A stretch of DNA of 64,000 bases from contig NZ_QZCF01000001.1 of assembly GCF_003591485.1 (NCBI RefSeq), positions 310,001-374,000 on the forward strand. The letters are read 5' to 3'. A model generated the notes under the pieces. That model worked only from the letters and a program-made list of their open reading frames with translations. It was not told where the DNA came from and ran no database searches. This document shows, piece by piece, positions 1 to 7,314 of this stretch (position 1 is the first letter of the stretch; the number at the start of each line of letters is the position of its first letter). Both the position numbers and the translations under genes were made by a program. This DNA comes from Paenibacillus sp. 1011MAR3C5 (GTDB taxonomy: Bacteria > Bacillota > Bacilli > Paenibacillales > Paenibacillaceae).

Positions 1-115
1 CCGGCTCGCGGTACTGCCAAACCGTACCATCAGGCAATTGGAATCCGCCGATCTTCCAGGTAGCTCCTTCATCCAGTATAGTATGGAAATCTCCTAGCGT
101 CCTTATATTGCTCAT
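1..115 (-). CDS. Start of an unidentified protein, cut by window edge
   Basis: The first 38 codons of a minus-strand gene are visible. ATG lies at 113-115 and a GAAGG ribosome-binding site sits just upstream of it. The peptide begins MSNIRTLGDFHTIL and stays open to the window edge. It lies about 40 bases downstream of the prenyltransferase gene on the same strand, so the two may be co-transcribed. I do not recognise the family. The good ribosome-binding site and the open frame are the only support. Confidence 0.5.
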   Translation of the reverse strand, partial: MSNIRTLGDFHTILDEGATWKIGGFQLPDGTVWQYREP

Positions 116-152
116 CGATAGCCCTTCTTTCTAAGTTGTTGGTCGGAATGAA

Positions 153-1067
153 TTATTGCAGCGATCCTTGGACGATCAGCGCAACGATCAATATGGCACC
201 GCAACTCATCGTAGCCTTCAAGGAAGCGCCCATAAGCGGCAAATAGGCGACAGATTGATTATGCGAGCCCAACCGGCCATATACCAAATATATCGGAATA
301 GCTGTGAGCAGGGCAAGCAAGGCGTATATCGGCAGCGCGCCAGTTACTACGCACAATATAAGCGCGGCGTAAGCCAGGAACATTAGTAAGCGGGAGAAGC
401 GAAGCGCCCGCTGCTCGCCCCATACGACAACTAGCGTCTTCTTGCCGGCTTGCCGATCCGCTTTCCAATGCAAGAAGTGATGATTGAACAGAATCAGCGT
501 GGTCAGAAGACCGATCGGCAGCGACAGAAGCAGCGCCCTGTAATCCAGCTCAGATACCTGTACATAATAGGCGCCTGCGACAGGCAGCACGCCGAACGAG
601 AGCAGAATCGCAATCTCGCTGTATCCTTTCCCCCGGTAACCGAATCGAATCGGCGGTGCGACATAGAAGTACGCGATAAACGCGCCAGCCAAGCCGAACA
701 CCAGCACGGGCCAGCCGCTTACCAGACTAAGCGCCACCCCTGACAGTGTCGCAATAGCGAACATCAGCCAGGTTACCGCCTTGAATTTGCCGAGGCTCCA
801 CGTTCCGTTCGTCAGAAAACCGGAATTCGTCGATATCGCGCCTTCCGTTCCTTTGGCAGCCGTATCCGTACCGCTTTTGAAATCCCACAGATCATTGACC
901 ATATTGGAGAACAGATGGGCGGCGCCCGCTCCAATTAAGGTCAGAATGAAGAGCCAGGGATGGAATTCCCCTCTCCAGACATAAGCGCCTAGCGCGCCTA
1001 ACGCCACCGGAATGAGCATAACGGGAATGACCCTGAACCGGGAGGCTTTTAAGAATGACTTCAACAT
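153..1067 (-). CDS. UbiA-family prenyltransferase, MenA-like
   Basis: Integral membrane prenyltransferase of 304 residues, the usual length for MenA/UbiA proteins. The family moves a polyprenyl chain from its diphosphate to an aromatic acceptor; MenA makes demethylmenaquinone from 1,4-dihydroxy-2-naphthoate. About eight hydrophobic segments are visible. The first metal-diphosphate motif is intact (N58, D59, D62, then GTD at 66-68). In the second motif the spacing matches MenA (N195 ... D204, then AGKKT), but the first aspartate of the DxxxD pair is His (H200). No other menaquinone gene lies nearby, so MenA itself is not proven; a related UbiA enzyme with another acceptor is possible. Fold assignment is firm, substrate is inferred. 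Confidence 0.8.
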   Translation of the reverse strand: MLKSFLKASRFRVIPVMLIPVALGALGAYVWRGEFHPWLFILTLIGAGAAHLFSNMVNDLWDFKSGTDTAAKGTEGAISTNSGFLTNGTWSLGKFKAVTWLMFAIATLSGVALSLVSGWPVLVFGLAGAFIAYFYVAPPIRFGYRGKGYSEIAILLSFGVLPVAGAYYVQVSELDYRALLLSLPIGLLTTLILFNHHFLHWKADRQAGKKTLVVVWGEQRALRFSRLLMFLAYAALILCVVTGALPIYALLALLTAIPIYLVYGRLGSHNQSVAYLPLMGASLKATMSCGAILIVALIVQGSLQ

Positions 1068-1113
1068 AGTTGTATGACCCCTCTTCTAGTTTGGGAAAAA
1101 TAGGACTGATCTA

Positions 1114-1860
1114 TTAGGGCTTCCTCATATAGAGCGCTGCTTGGCAATAATGTCTGGCCAGAGCTTGCAGGCGGGCAGCTTGAATCGAAATGACCGCGAC
1201 GAACAACACCGTATGAAGCGCCGCCTTCTGATCGGCTGATAATGCGGGCATCGCCTCGGCCGACTTGGCCGCCTCTTCCCACACAACCTGCTCCAGCTGC
1301 TCTTCTTTCATCGATTCCCACTGCTTGCGCCTGTCCAGGGCTTGATACAAGCTCGTATACCGGTCAAAGAGCGAAAGCGGCGTAATCCCCGCCAGCGCCG
1401 GCTTGCCGTTATCCTCGCTCTCGCAGAATAACATGGCGAACAACCGCCTGATTGACTCGAAATCCAGATTAGCCTTCAGGTCGTCTATCATGAGCAGAAG
1501 CGCCGTTTGATTAAGCGAATATTTTTTGCCCGCTTGCGGGCAGTGAAAATACATCTTGAAATCTCTTTTCACCCAGTTCTGCATAGATGTAACGGATAGT
1601 GTAGAAAATTCCAGTAAATGGCCAAGATCTGCAATCTCATGCAAGGAAAATCCCCGTCTCTCCGTACATCTCATCAGCTTCTCCGCAATGGGCGGAAGCG
1701 GGCTACCGCGAAGCATACCGCGTATTTCGCTTTGTCCGGCTCCGGGCTCATTCCTCGTCCATGCATGGCGCAATATATCCGAGGGCTTCTCGCCTCCTCG
1801 CTCTTCAAGCGAGCGCAGCACGTTCGCAAGCTCTTGGCGAGTCAGCCAAAATCGATCCAT
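1114..1860 (-). CDS. DUF1836 domain protein
   Basis: A 248-residue soluble protein. The central part (about 60-170) carries what I recognise as DUF1836: a segment around LPPIAEKLMRC, a predicted helix-turn-helix-like stretch with WVKRDF, then GKKYSLNQ and LLLMIDDLK. DUF1836 proteins are common in Firmicutes and resemble MerR-type DNA-binding folds, but their role is unknown. The N-terminal 50 residues and the C-terminal helical part (200-248) are not recognised. ATG at 1860 has an AGGAGG site. It lies 46 bases upstream of the prenyltransferase gene on the same strand and may share its transcript. It is divergent from the CNNM gene. Confidence 0.7.
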   Translation of the reverse strand: MDRFWLTRQELANVLRSLEERGGEKPSDILRHAWTRNEPGAGQSEIRGMLRGSPLPPIAEKLMRCTERRGFSLHEIADLGHLLEFSTLSVTSMQNWVKRDFKMYFHCPQAGKKYSLNQTALLLMIDDLKANLDFESIRRLFAMLFCESEDNGKPALAGITPLSLFDRYTSLYQALDRRKQWESMKEEQLEQVVWEEAAKSAEAMPALSADQKAALHTVLFVAVISIQAARLQALARHYCQAALYMRKP

Positions 1861-2016
1861 TCGCCCACCTCCTGCCTACGCTTCAAGTTCATATGAACTC
1901 ATCTTAAGGCTGCGAATTGTCGTTGTAAAGACTCGAAAAACAATGAGAACGACGAATACGTTCCATCTAAATGAGCCTAACGAGACCTAAACGCCTCAAA
2001 CCGTTCCTTTTGGCAG

Positions 2017-2046
2017 TTGTCATAACCTGTAATCTTTCGCTATAGT
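2017..2046 (+). promoter_or_regulatory. Probable sigma-A promoter of the CNNM gene
   Basis: TTGTCA at 2017-2022 and TATAGT at 2041-2046 are separated by 18 bases and lie about 50 bases before the start codon at 2099. Both hexamers are close to the consensus. Called by eye. Confidence 0.5.
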
Positions 2047-2098
2047 AAAGCATAAGTAATTAAAAAACTATAAATATAAAGGGTAGTGAGAATCGAAA

Positions 2099-3418
2099 AT
2101 GGGTAGTGGTATAGAACTTAATTTAATCTTGATTGCTCTTCTTATTTTTTTGACTGCTTTTTTCGTCGCGACGGAGTTTGCCATCGTCAAGCTGCGCCCA
2201 AGCCGGATTGAACAGTTGGTGCTGGAGGGCCGGAAGAACGCGGTTTCCGTTCAGAAGGTTACAAGCAATCTGGATGCCTACTTGTCGGCATGCCAACTTG
2301 GTATTACGATAACCGCTCTTGGACTCGGATTTCTGGGAGAACCGACAGTAGAGAAAATACTTTTACCCGTATTCCACGGAATGGAAATGAACGAGACATT
2401 GAGCCATGCCTTGTCCATCGGCATCGCGTTTATCTTCATTACCTTTATCCATGTCGTCGTTGGCGAGCTGGCTCCGAAATCCTGGGCGATTCAGAAAGCG
2501 GAGTTTATTACGTTTTTGACGGCAAAACCGATTATTTTCTTCCATACCTTAATGTACCCGTTCATCTGGCTGCTTAACGGCTCCGCCAATGCGCTTGTGC
2601 GCTTGTTCGGCCTTAAGCCGATGAAGGAGCATGAGGATGCCCACTCCGAAGAAGAAATTCAGTTGATTCTGAACGAGAGCTACCAAAGCGGCAAAATCAA
2701 CAATACAGAGTATGGCTATGTAAGCCGTATCTTCGCATTCGATGAATTGCTTGCGAAGGAAATCATGGTTCCGCGTACAGATATGATCTGTCTGTATACC
2801 AACTATTCGCTTATGGAAAACCTGGACATTATCCGCCAGGAGCAATATACACGCTTTCCGGTTGCACTGGAGAGCAAGGACAATATCGTGGGCATGATCA
2901 ATACGAAGCAATTGTTTCTGGAGTATGATGCCAACAAAGCGTTTGATCTAAAAAAGCTGATCCATCCCGTACTTAGTGTATCTGAAGTTACGCCAGTCAA
3001 GATGCTCCTGAAACGGATGCAGCAGGAACGCGTTCACATCGCTATCCTGGTTGACGAATACGGCGGAACCTCCGGCCTAATTACGATTGAAGATATATTG
3101 GAGGAAATCGTTGGCGAGATTCGTGATGAGTTCGACGCCGATGAGCGCAAGGAAATCGAACAGCTCGCCGAGAATTGCTATCTGCTGGACGGCAAGGTGC
3201 TGCTCGACGAACTGGCTCAGCTTACCGGCATGAGCTTCGAGGAAGAGGATGTCGACACGGTAGGCGGCTGGCTGTACAGCAAGCTGGTAGATCCGAAGCC
3301 GGGCAAAGAGCATTATATCGGGAATTTGAAATTCATCATCCGCGAAACGAGCAAAAACCGTATCCGCAAGATTGAATTGCAAATTGAAGAGCCTGAAGTG
3401 GAAGTCGAAACGGCTTAA
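2099..3418 (+). CDS. CNNM/CorC-type membrane protein (hemolysin C family, UPF0053)
   Basis: 439 residues with the full architecture of this family: an N-terminal CNNM (DUF21) membrane domain of about 190 residues with three to four hydrophobic segments, then two CBS domains (about 205-335, including the MVPRTDM and VDEYGGTSGLIT stretches), then a C-terminal CorC/HlyC domain (about 345-430, with DTVGGW). These proteins sit in the cytoplasmic membrane and are linked to Mg2+ or other cation export; Bacillus has several paralogues (YhdP, YhdT, YqhB). The old name hemolysin is a misnomer for most members. ATG follows AAAGGG. The gene stands alone between a divergent DUF1836 gene and a strong terminator. 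The exact ion is not readable from the sequence. Confidence 0.88.
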   Translation: MGSGIELNLILIALLIFLTAFFVATEFAIVKLRPSRIEQLVLEGRKNAVSVQKVTSNLDAYLSACQLGITITALGLGFLGEPTVEKILLPVFHGMEMNETLSHALSIGIAFIFITFIHVVVGELAPKSWAIQKAEFITFLTAKPIIFFHTLMYPFIWLLNGSANALVRLFGLKPMKEHEDAHSEEEIQLILNESYQSGKINNTEYGYVSRIFAFDELLAKEIMVPRTDMICLYTNYSLMENLDIIRQEQYTRFPVALESKDNIVGMINTKQLFLEYDANKAFDLKKLIHPVLSVSEVTPVKMLLKRMQQERVHIAILVDEYGGTSGLITIEDILEEIVGEIRDEFDADERKEIEQLAENCYLLDGKVLLDELAQLTGMSFEEEDVDTVGGWLYSKLVDPKPGKEHYIGNLKFIIRETSKNRIRKIELQIEEPEVEVETA

Positions 3419-3445
3419 TTTATATCCTACATGACTTGCAATTAG

Positions 3446-3486
3446 AATGACGCACCCGCTGCCATCAGCGGGTGCGTCATTTATTT
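3446..3486. terminator. Strong bidirectional terminator
   Basis: A 16-bp perfect stem (3446-3461 with 3466-3481, GC-rich core) with a 4-base loop and T/A-rich flanks lies between the convergent CNNM and racemase genes and can serve both. Confidence 0.9.
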
Positions 3487-3499
3487 TGAAATACAGCAT

Positions 3500-4189
3500 T
3501 TATTCAAATGCTTGGTTCACCGATTCCATTGCGTGTATGACCGTCGTATCGAATAAGGGCACATCCGAATCCTCTTGTTTGATCAATAGGCCAATCTCCG
3601 TGCAGCCGAGGATGATTCCTTCCGCTCCATGATCAACCAAGTTTTGGATTACTTGCTTATAGAAGTCTCTGGATGATGGTTGAATGCTCCCTGCACATAA
3701 CTCTTCAAAGATCACTTTATGGACCATTTCCCGTTCTGATTGATCTGGAACTAATACCGTGAGGCCGTTGGACACTAGGCGCGACTTATAAAAGTCTTGC
3801 TCCATTGTATATCTTGTTCCTAACAACCCTACCGTCCGAATGCTTGTTTTTTGGATTTGTGTTGCGGTAGCGTCAGCGATATGCAAGATAGGAATGTTTA
3901 TTCTTTCCTCCATGCATGCAATAACCTTGTGCATCGTATTGGTGCAGATAACGATAAAGTCTGCTCCGGCCTTTTCTAAGGAATGGGCAACGTCCCCTAA
4001 ATACATGCCAGCCTGGTCCCATCGCTCTTCTGCTTGATAACGTTCAATTTCCGCGAAATCAACGCTGTATAGCAGACATTTTGCTGAATGCAGCCCTCCG
4101 AGCCGATGTTTAACCTCTTCATTGATCAGTTGATAATAGGCAGCCGTTGACTCCCAGCTCATTCCACCTATCAGTCCAATCGTTTTCAC
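3500..4189 (-). CDS. Aspartate/glutamate racemase family protein
   Basis: A 229-residue cofactor-independent racemase of the Asp/Glu/hydantoin racemase superfamily. The two catalytic cysteines are both present: C82 in VICTNTMHK and C196 in LGCTEIG. The N-terminal MKTIGLIGGMSWES motif is typical of the aspartate racemase (RacX/YgeA-like) branch. Such enzymes interconvert L- and D-amino acids; D-amino acids feed the cell wall or act as biofilm and spore signals. Length is normal. It is an isolated gene ending at the shared terminator. The substrate may be Asp, Glu or a broader set; RacX-type proteins act on several amino acids. Confidence 0.87.
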   Translation of the reverse strand: MKTIGLIGGMSWESTAAYYQLINEEVKHRLGGLHSAKCLLYSVDFAEIERYQAEERWDQAGMYLGDVAHSLEKAGADFIVICTNTMHKVIACMEERINIPILHIADATATQIQKTSIRTVGLLGTRYTMEQDFYKSRLVSNGLTVLVPDQSEREMVHKVIFEELCAGSIQPSSRDFYKQVIQNLVDHGAEGIILGCTEIGLLIKQEDSDVPLFDTTVIHAMESVNQAFE

Positions 4190-4272
4190 ACAGACTCCAC
4201 TCCCTCATATTGCAAACTGCATGCACTTAATCAAATTATAAAAGGTTTGGCTGGATGCATCAAATGCCATCA

Positions 4273-4779
4273 TTAATCCTTGACGTTCTCCTTCGCCGTG
4301 CGCTCGCGTACGACGAGCTTGAAGATGAACGTGCGGCTCTCCATAGAGGAGCGATACCGTTCCACATGCGATGCGGCCAGTCGCGACTCATAGTAGCCCG
4401 GCACATACTTGTCAAGCAACGCCTGCATCGCTGCTGTCGCCTCGGTCAGATCGGGAACGGGCTCCATCTCGCCGAAAGCCATGACACTCATATATGCCGT
4501 GTCTGTCTTGGCGGGAATGGGGCTTGGGATCGTACCATGCGACTCGCTTATCGTCAGGCAAGCTTCCTTATTCCGCGCCATCAGCTCCATCTTGCGCCCC
4601 TCTTCCGCACCGTGAAAATAAAACGCGCCACGCTCCTTCATCCATACGAAGTTGAGCGGCACCACGTATGGAGCAAGTCCATCCGTCAGCCCCAGGAAAC
4701 CGGTTTGCGCCTCCTGCAGGAATTGCTCGATCCTCTCGCCATCCTTGCATTCTCTTTGGCTCAGCCGAACTGTAAACAT
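4273..4779 (-). CDS. Pyridoxamine 5'-phosphate oxidase-like flavin split-barrel protein
   Basis: A 168-residue protein with the FMN-binding split-barrel fold of the pyridoxamine phosphate oxidase family. Typical stretches are [32 protein letters not shown] and CLTISE. Related Firmicute proteins are often annotated as NimA-like or PPOX-class. ATG at 4779 follows GGGGATGGAG. The gene is divergent from a MocR regulator, and the 112 bases between them carry three GTCACTT repeats, so the regulator probably controls this gene. That pairing suggests a role tied to vitamin B6 or amine chemistry, but the real substrate is unknown; haem or F420 binding are alternatives in this fold. Confidence 0.8.
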   Translation of the reverse strand: MFTVRLSQRECKDGERIEQFLQEAQTGFLGLTDGLAPYVVPLNFVWMKERGAFYFHGAEEGRKMELMARNKEACLTISESHGTIPSPIPAKTDTAYMSVMAFGEMEPVPDLTEATAAMQALLDKYVPGYYESRLAASHVERYRSSMESRTFIFKLVVRERTAKENVKD

Positions 4780-4821
4780 CTTTCTCCATCCCCTTCACAT
4801 TCAAATCATGATTATGCTACA

Positions 4822-4858
4822 GTCACTTTATAGGGAAATTGTCACTTGCAAAAGTGAC
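4822..4858. promoter_or_regulatory. Likely MocR operator (GTCACTT repeats)
   Basis: GTCACTT occurs at 4822-4828 and 4841-4847 as direct repeats 19 bases apart. An inverted copy, AAGTGAC, follows at 4852-4858, making a 7-4-7 palindrome with the second. Direct repeats about two helical turns apart are typical of MocR/GabR/PdxR operators, and the site lies between the divergent MocR and split-barrel genes. Confidence 0.65.
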
Positions 4859-4891
4859 AGTTTCGAAGAAAACAAAGGGGACAGATAAACC

Positions 4892-6325
4892 ATGTTATCG
4901 ATTACGCCGCTATTGGAGCGAATGCAGGGTACTCCGTTGTATATCCAGCTATACAGCTATATTCGAAGCGGCATTGAAGGAGGCAGCCTGCCGGCAGGCG
5001 AAGCGCTGCCTTCGATCCGTCAGCTCGCCCAGCATCTCGGCATTAGCAAAAATACGGTAGAGTCCGCCTACGGTCAGCTAGTGGCGGAAGGCTACCTGGA
5101 GAACCGGGAACGAGCAGGTTATCTGATCCTTCCGCTGGAGCAATTCCCATACGGTATTGCTCCAGCTCAAGTGCCCGCAAATGGCGTTAAGAAGCCTGTC
5201 TCTACCCAACAGCCTCACGCTGCCGTACAGTATGACTTTCATTACGGCGACATTGCCTTCGACCGCTTCCCGCACAGCCTGTGGAAATCCTGCGTGACCG
5301 AGGCTCTGTCTGCCGATTACGTTCATGTGCTTGGCTACGGCAACCGCATGGGACATCCGGGCCTGCGCGAGGAAATCGCAGAATACGTCTACCAATCCAG
5401 AGGTGTGATATGCGAGGCCAATCAAATCATTATTAGTGCAGGAACCCAGCATCTGATGAGCGTGCTTGTTCAGCTGCTTCAACTCAGCAACGAAACGATA
5501 GCGATGGAAGAGCCCGGCTATAGCGGGGTCAAGTCCGTGCTGCGCAATCTGGGCTGCACCTTAATCTCTATCGAAGTGGAGAGCGATGGCATTGATGTGT
5601 CGCAGCTCGGCGATACGGAGAACGTCAAGCTCGTCTATGTGACGCCGTCCCATCAATTCCCGCTCGGCATGGTGATGCCGATCCAGAAGCGCTATCGTTT
5701 GCTTCAATGGGCGACGGAGCGCGGCAGCTATGTCCTGGAGGATGATTACGATAGCGAATATCGTTACAGCAGCGCCCCTATTCCCGCATTAAAAGCATTG
5801 GATAGCAACGACCGCGTGATCTATATGGGGACCTTCTCCAAATCGTTTTTGCCTTCGGCCAGATTGAGCTATGCCATATTGCCGCACAGTCTGCTGAATA
5901 CTTGCGGCGAGAAGCTGACATTCCTCAGTCCCTCAGTATCCCCGCTCATTCAAGAGGCTGTATGGCTTTTTATGAAAAAAGGACATTTCGCCCGGCATTT
6001 GCGACGGATGCGGCGCGTATACCAAGCGCGGCATAAAGCGCTGACCGAGGCGATCCAGGAAGTCTTCGGCGACCAATGCGGCATCATCGGCGACAGCTCG
6101 GGCATGCATCTGCTGCTCGATGTGAAGGGACGGCAAGCGTCGGAGCTTATCCCGCTGGCTGAGCGATTCGGCTGCAGAGTCTATCCCCCGGACAAGCATT
6201 GGAATATTCCCTCGGATTGCCCGGAATCGTACATCATGCTGGGGTTCGGAGGACTGGATGAACGCCGGCTTCAGGAAGGCATCCAGCAGCTTGGAAGGGC
6301 TTGGCTAACCTCATCATTTGTTTGA
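4892..6325 (+). CDS. MocR/PdxR-type regulator: GntR wHTH fused to aminotransferase fold
   Basis: A 477-residue transcription factor. Residues 1-80 form a GntR winged helix (LPSIRQLAQHLGISKNTV and the following AYGQL). The rest is a fold-type I aminotransferase domain with the PLP-binding lysine at K317 (GTFSKSFLPS). Members sense PLP or amino acids through this domain and are dimeric; they usually activate or repress a divergent target and repress themselves. ATG follows AAAGGGG. The divergent neighbour is a pyridoxamine-oxidase-like protein, an arrangement reminiscent of PdxR, though pdxST genes are not present here. The GTCACTT repeats upstream are the best operator candidate. Confidence 0.88.
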   Translation: MLSITPLLERMQGTPLYIQLYSYIRSGIEGGSLPAGEALPSIRQLAQHLGISKNTVESAYGQLVAEGYLENRERAGYLILPLEQFPYGIAPAQVPANGVKKPVSTQQPHAAVQYDFHYGDIAFDRFPHSLWKSCVTEALSADYVHVLGYGNRMGHPGLREEIAEYVYQSRGVICEANQIIISAGTQHLMSVLVQLLQLSNETIAMEEPGYSGVKSVLRNLGCTLISIEVESDGIDVSQLGDTENVKLVYVTPSHQFPLGMVMPIQKRYRLLQWATERGSYVLEDDYDSEYRYSSAPIPALKALDSNDRVIYMGTFSKSFLPSARLSYAILPHSLLNTCGEKLTFLSPSVSPLIQEAVWLFMKKGHFARHLRRMRRVYQARHKALTEAIQEVFGDQCGIIGDSSGMHLLLDVKGRQASELIPLAERFGCRVYPPDKHWNIPSDCPESYIMLGFGGLDERRLQEGIQQLGRAWLTSSFV

Positions 6326-6348
6326 AAATTTAAACTTTAAAAAAGGTA

Positions 6349-6377
6349 TTGCATATCCCATATAATCTGTGTAATAA
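6349..6377 (+). promoter_or_regulatory. Possible promoter of the tRNA-Thr/tRNA-Pro unit
   Basis: TTGCAT at 6349-6354 and TAATAA at 6372-6377 are 17 bases apart, ending 27 bases before tRNA-Thr. A second -10-like TATAAT at 6361 lacks a matching -35. Confidence 0.45.
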
Positions 6378-6404
6378 TACATCTTGTGTTCGAGAATAAT
6401 ACGT

Positions 6405-6480
<76 letters not shown>

Positions 6481-6486
6481 TCTTCT

Positions 6487-6563
6487 CGGGACGTAGCTCA
6501 GCTTGGTAGAGCACCTGGTTTGGGACCAGGGGGTCGCATGTTCAAATCGTGTCGTCCCGACCA
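6487..6563 (+). tRNA. tRNA-Pro (TGG)
   Basis: A 77-base cloverleaf with a perfect 7-bp acceptor stem (CGGGACG with CGTCCCG), anticodon loop TTTGGGA reading TGG, T-loop GTTCAAATC and an encoded CCA end. Confidence 0.95.
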
Positions 6564-6591
6564 TCATTGAACTTATTGCAGTACATATGAC

Positions 6592-6629
6592 AAACGCCTT
6601 CGCAGCGCAAGCAGCGAGGGCGTTTTTTT
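6592..6629 (+). terminator. Terminator of the tRNA pair
   Basis: An inverted repeat (AAACGCC-TTCGC with GCGA-GGGCGTTT) is followed directly by a T run, 28 bases after tRNA-Pro. Confidence 0.8.
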
Positions 6630-6723
6630 CTGATTACGGCATTCATGCAAATAAAAACAGCGGTCTCAGCCACATCATAGCTGATTCCGCCGCTTATCAG
6701 GCGAGGTCTCCCTGCGCACATGT

Positions 6724-6846
6724 TTATTCGTCCGCTTCGTCCCACTTTCTGGAGTACGCTTTTTTCGTCACCCAGAGCGTGACCCAGGTAACGAGCACGA
6801 TAATGATTGCCGAAAATATCCATACCGATGCCGGAACATTGCCCAT
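6724..6846 (-). CDS. 40-residue single-pass membrane protein
   Basis: The open frame begins further upstream, but the ATG at 6846 has a well-placed GGAGG site (GAGGAGGTACTGCA then ATG), so I take MGNVPASVWIF as the start. The product has 40 residues: a short N-terminus, one hydrophobic helix (about residues 8-27) and a charged tail KKAYSRKWDEADE. I do not recognise a family. Small single-span proteins of this form often bind a larger membrane complex or act in stress. It is transcribed away from the DUF2536 gene, with about 150 bases between the two starts. Confidence 0.65.
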   Translation of the reverse strand: MGNVPASVWIFSAIIIVLVTWVTLWVTKKAYSRKWDEADE

Positions 6847-6998
6847 TGCAGTACCTCCTCTCTTATTCCCCTTATTGTACATGAATTCTAGAGGAACATT
6901 CATCAATAAGTTAACAAATTCGGGAACATTTTTTGTCCAGCATTAGGTATAATGAAGAAGTTATGAGCACAACAGCTGCTTTTAGGAGGATATTACAT

Positions 6999-7208
6999 AT
7001 GGAATTCAGAATCGATCTAATCGATACAAAAGTAGAATGCTATGAAGCCTACGATATAAAGTCGCTGGAGACTCAGATGGAGAAGGCTATCGAGATCAAT
7101 AAGGCGCTTATGCTGGATGTACATGCCGTCTCGCATCAGACAACCTTTGATCCGCGCAGCGAGAAGATGCTGTACAGCGCGATGGTTCATTTCCGCATCA
7201 AGAAATAA
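6999..7208 (+). CDS. YrzA-like DUF2536 family protein
   Basis: A 69-residue soluble protein. The frame is open further upstream, but ATG at 6999 follows TAGGAGGATATTACAT, a near-perfect ribosome-binding site, so the start is here. The pattern MEFRIDLIDTKVECYEA, then KALMLDVHAVSHQ and YSAMVHFR, matches what I remember of the Firmicute DUF2536/YrzA family, whose role is unknown. The gene stands alone and ends at a strong hairpin. The family match is from memory and could be wrong; that it is a real gene is well supported by the start signal and the compact frame. Confidence 0.65.
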   Translation: MEFRIDLIDTKVECYEAYDIKSLETQMEKAIEINKALMLDVHAVSHQTTFDPRSEKMLYSAMVHFRIKK

Positions 7209-7221
7209 AAATGAGCATGCC

Positions 7222-7276
7222 AAAAAAAGAACTGTCTCCGGACCATTGCTGGTCCACTTGAGACAGTTCTTTTTGC
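7222..7276. terminator. Bidirectional terminator
   Basis: A long hairpin (AAAAAGAACTGTCTC paired with GAGACAGTTCTTTTT, with an inner GGACCA...TGGTCC stem) lies between the convergent DUF2536 gene and the chitinase operon and can stop both. Confidence 0.88.
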
Positions 7277-7314
7277 TGTTGCGTATGGTTTGAGAATTTC
7301 GAATGGCTAGCTGC

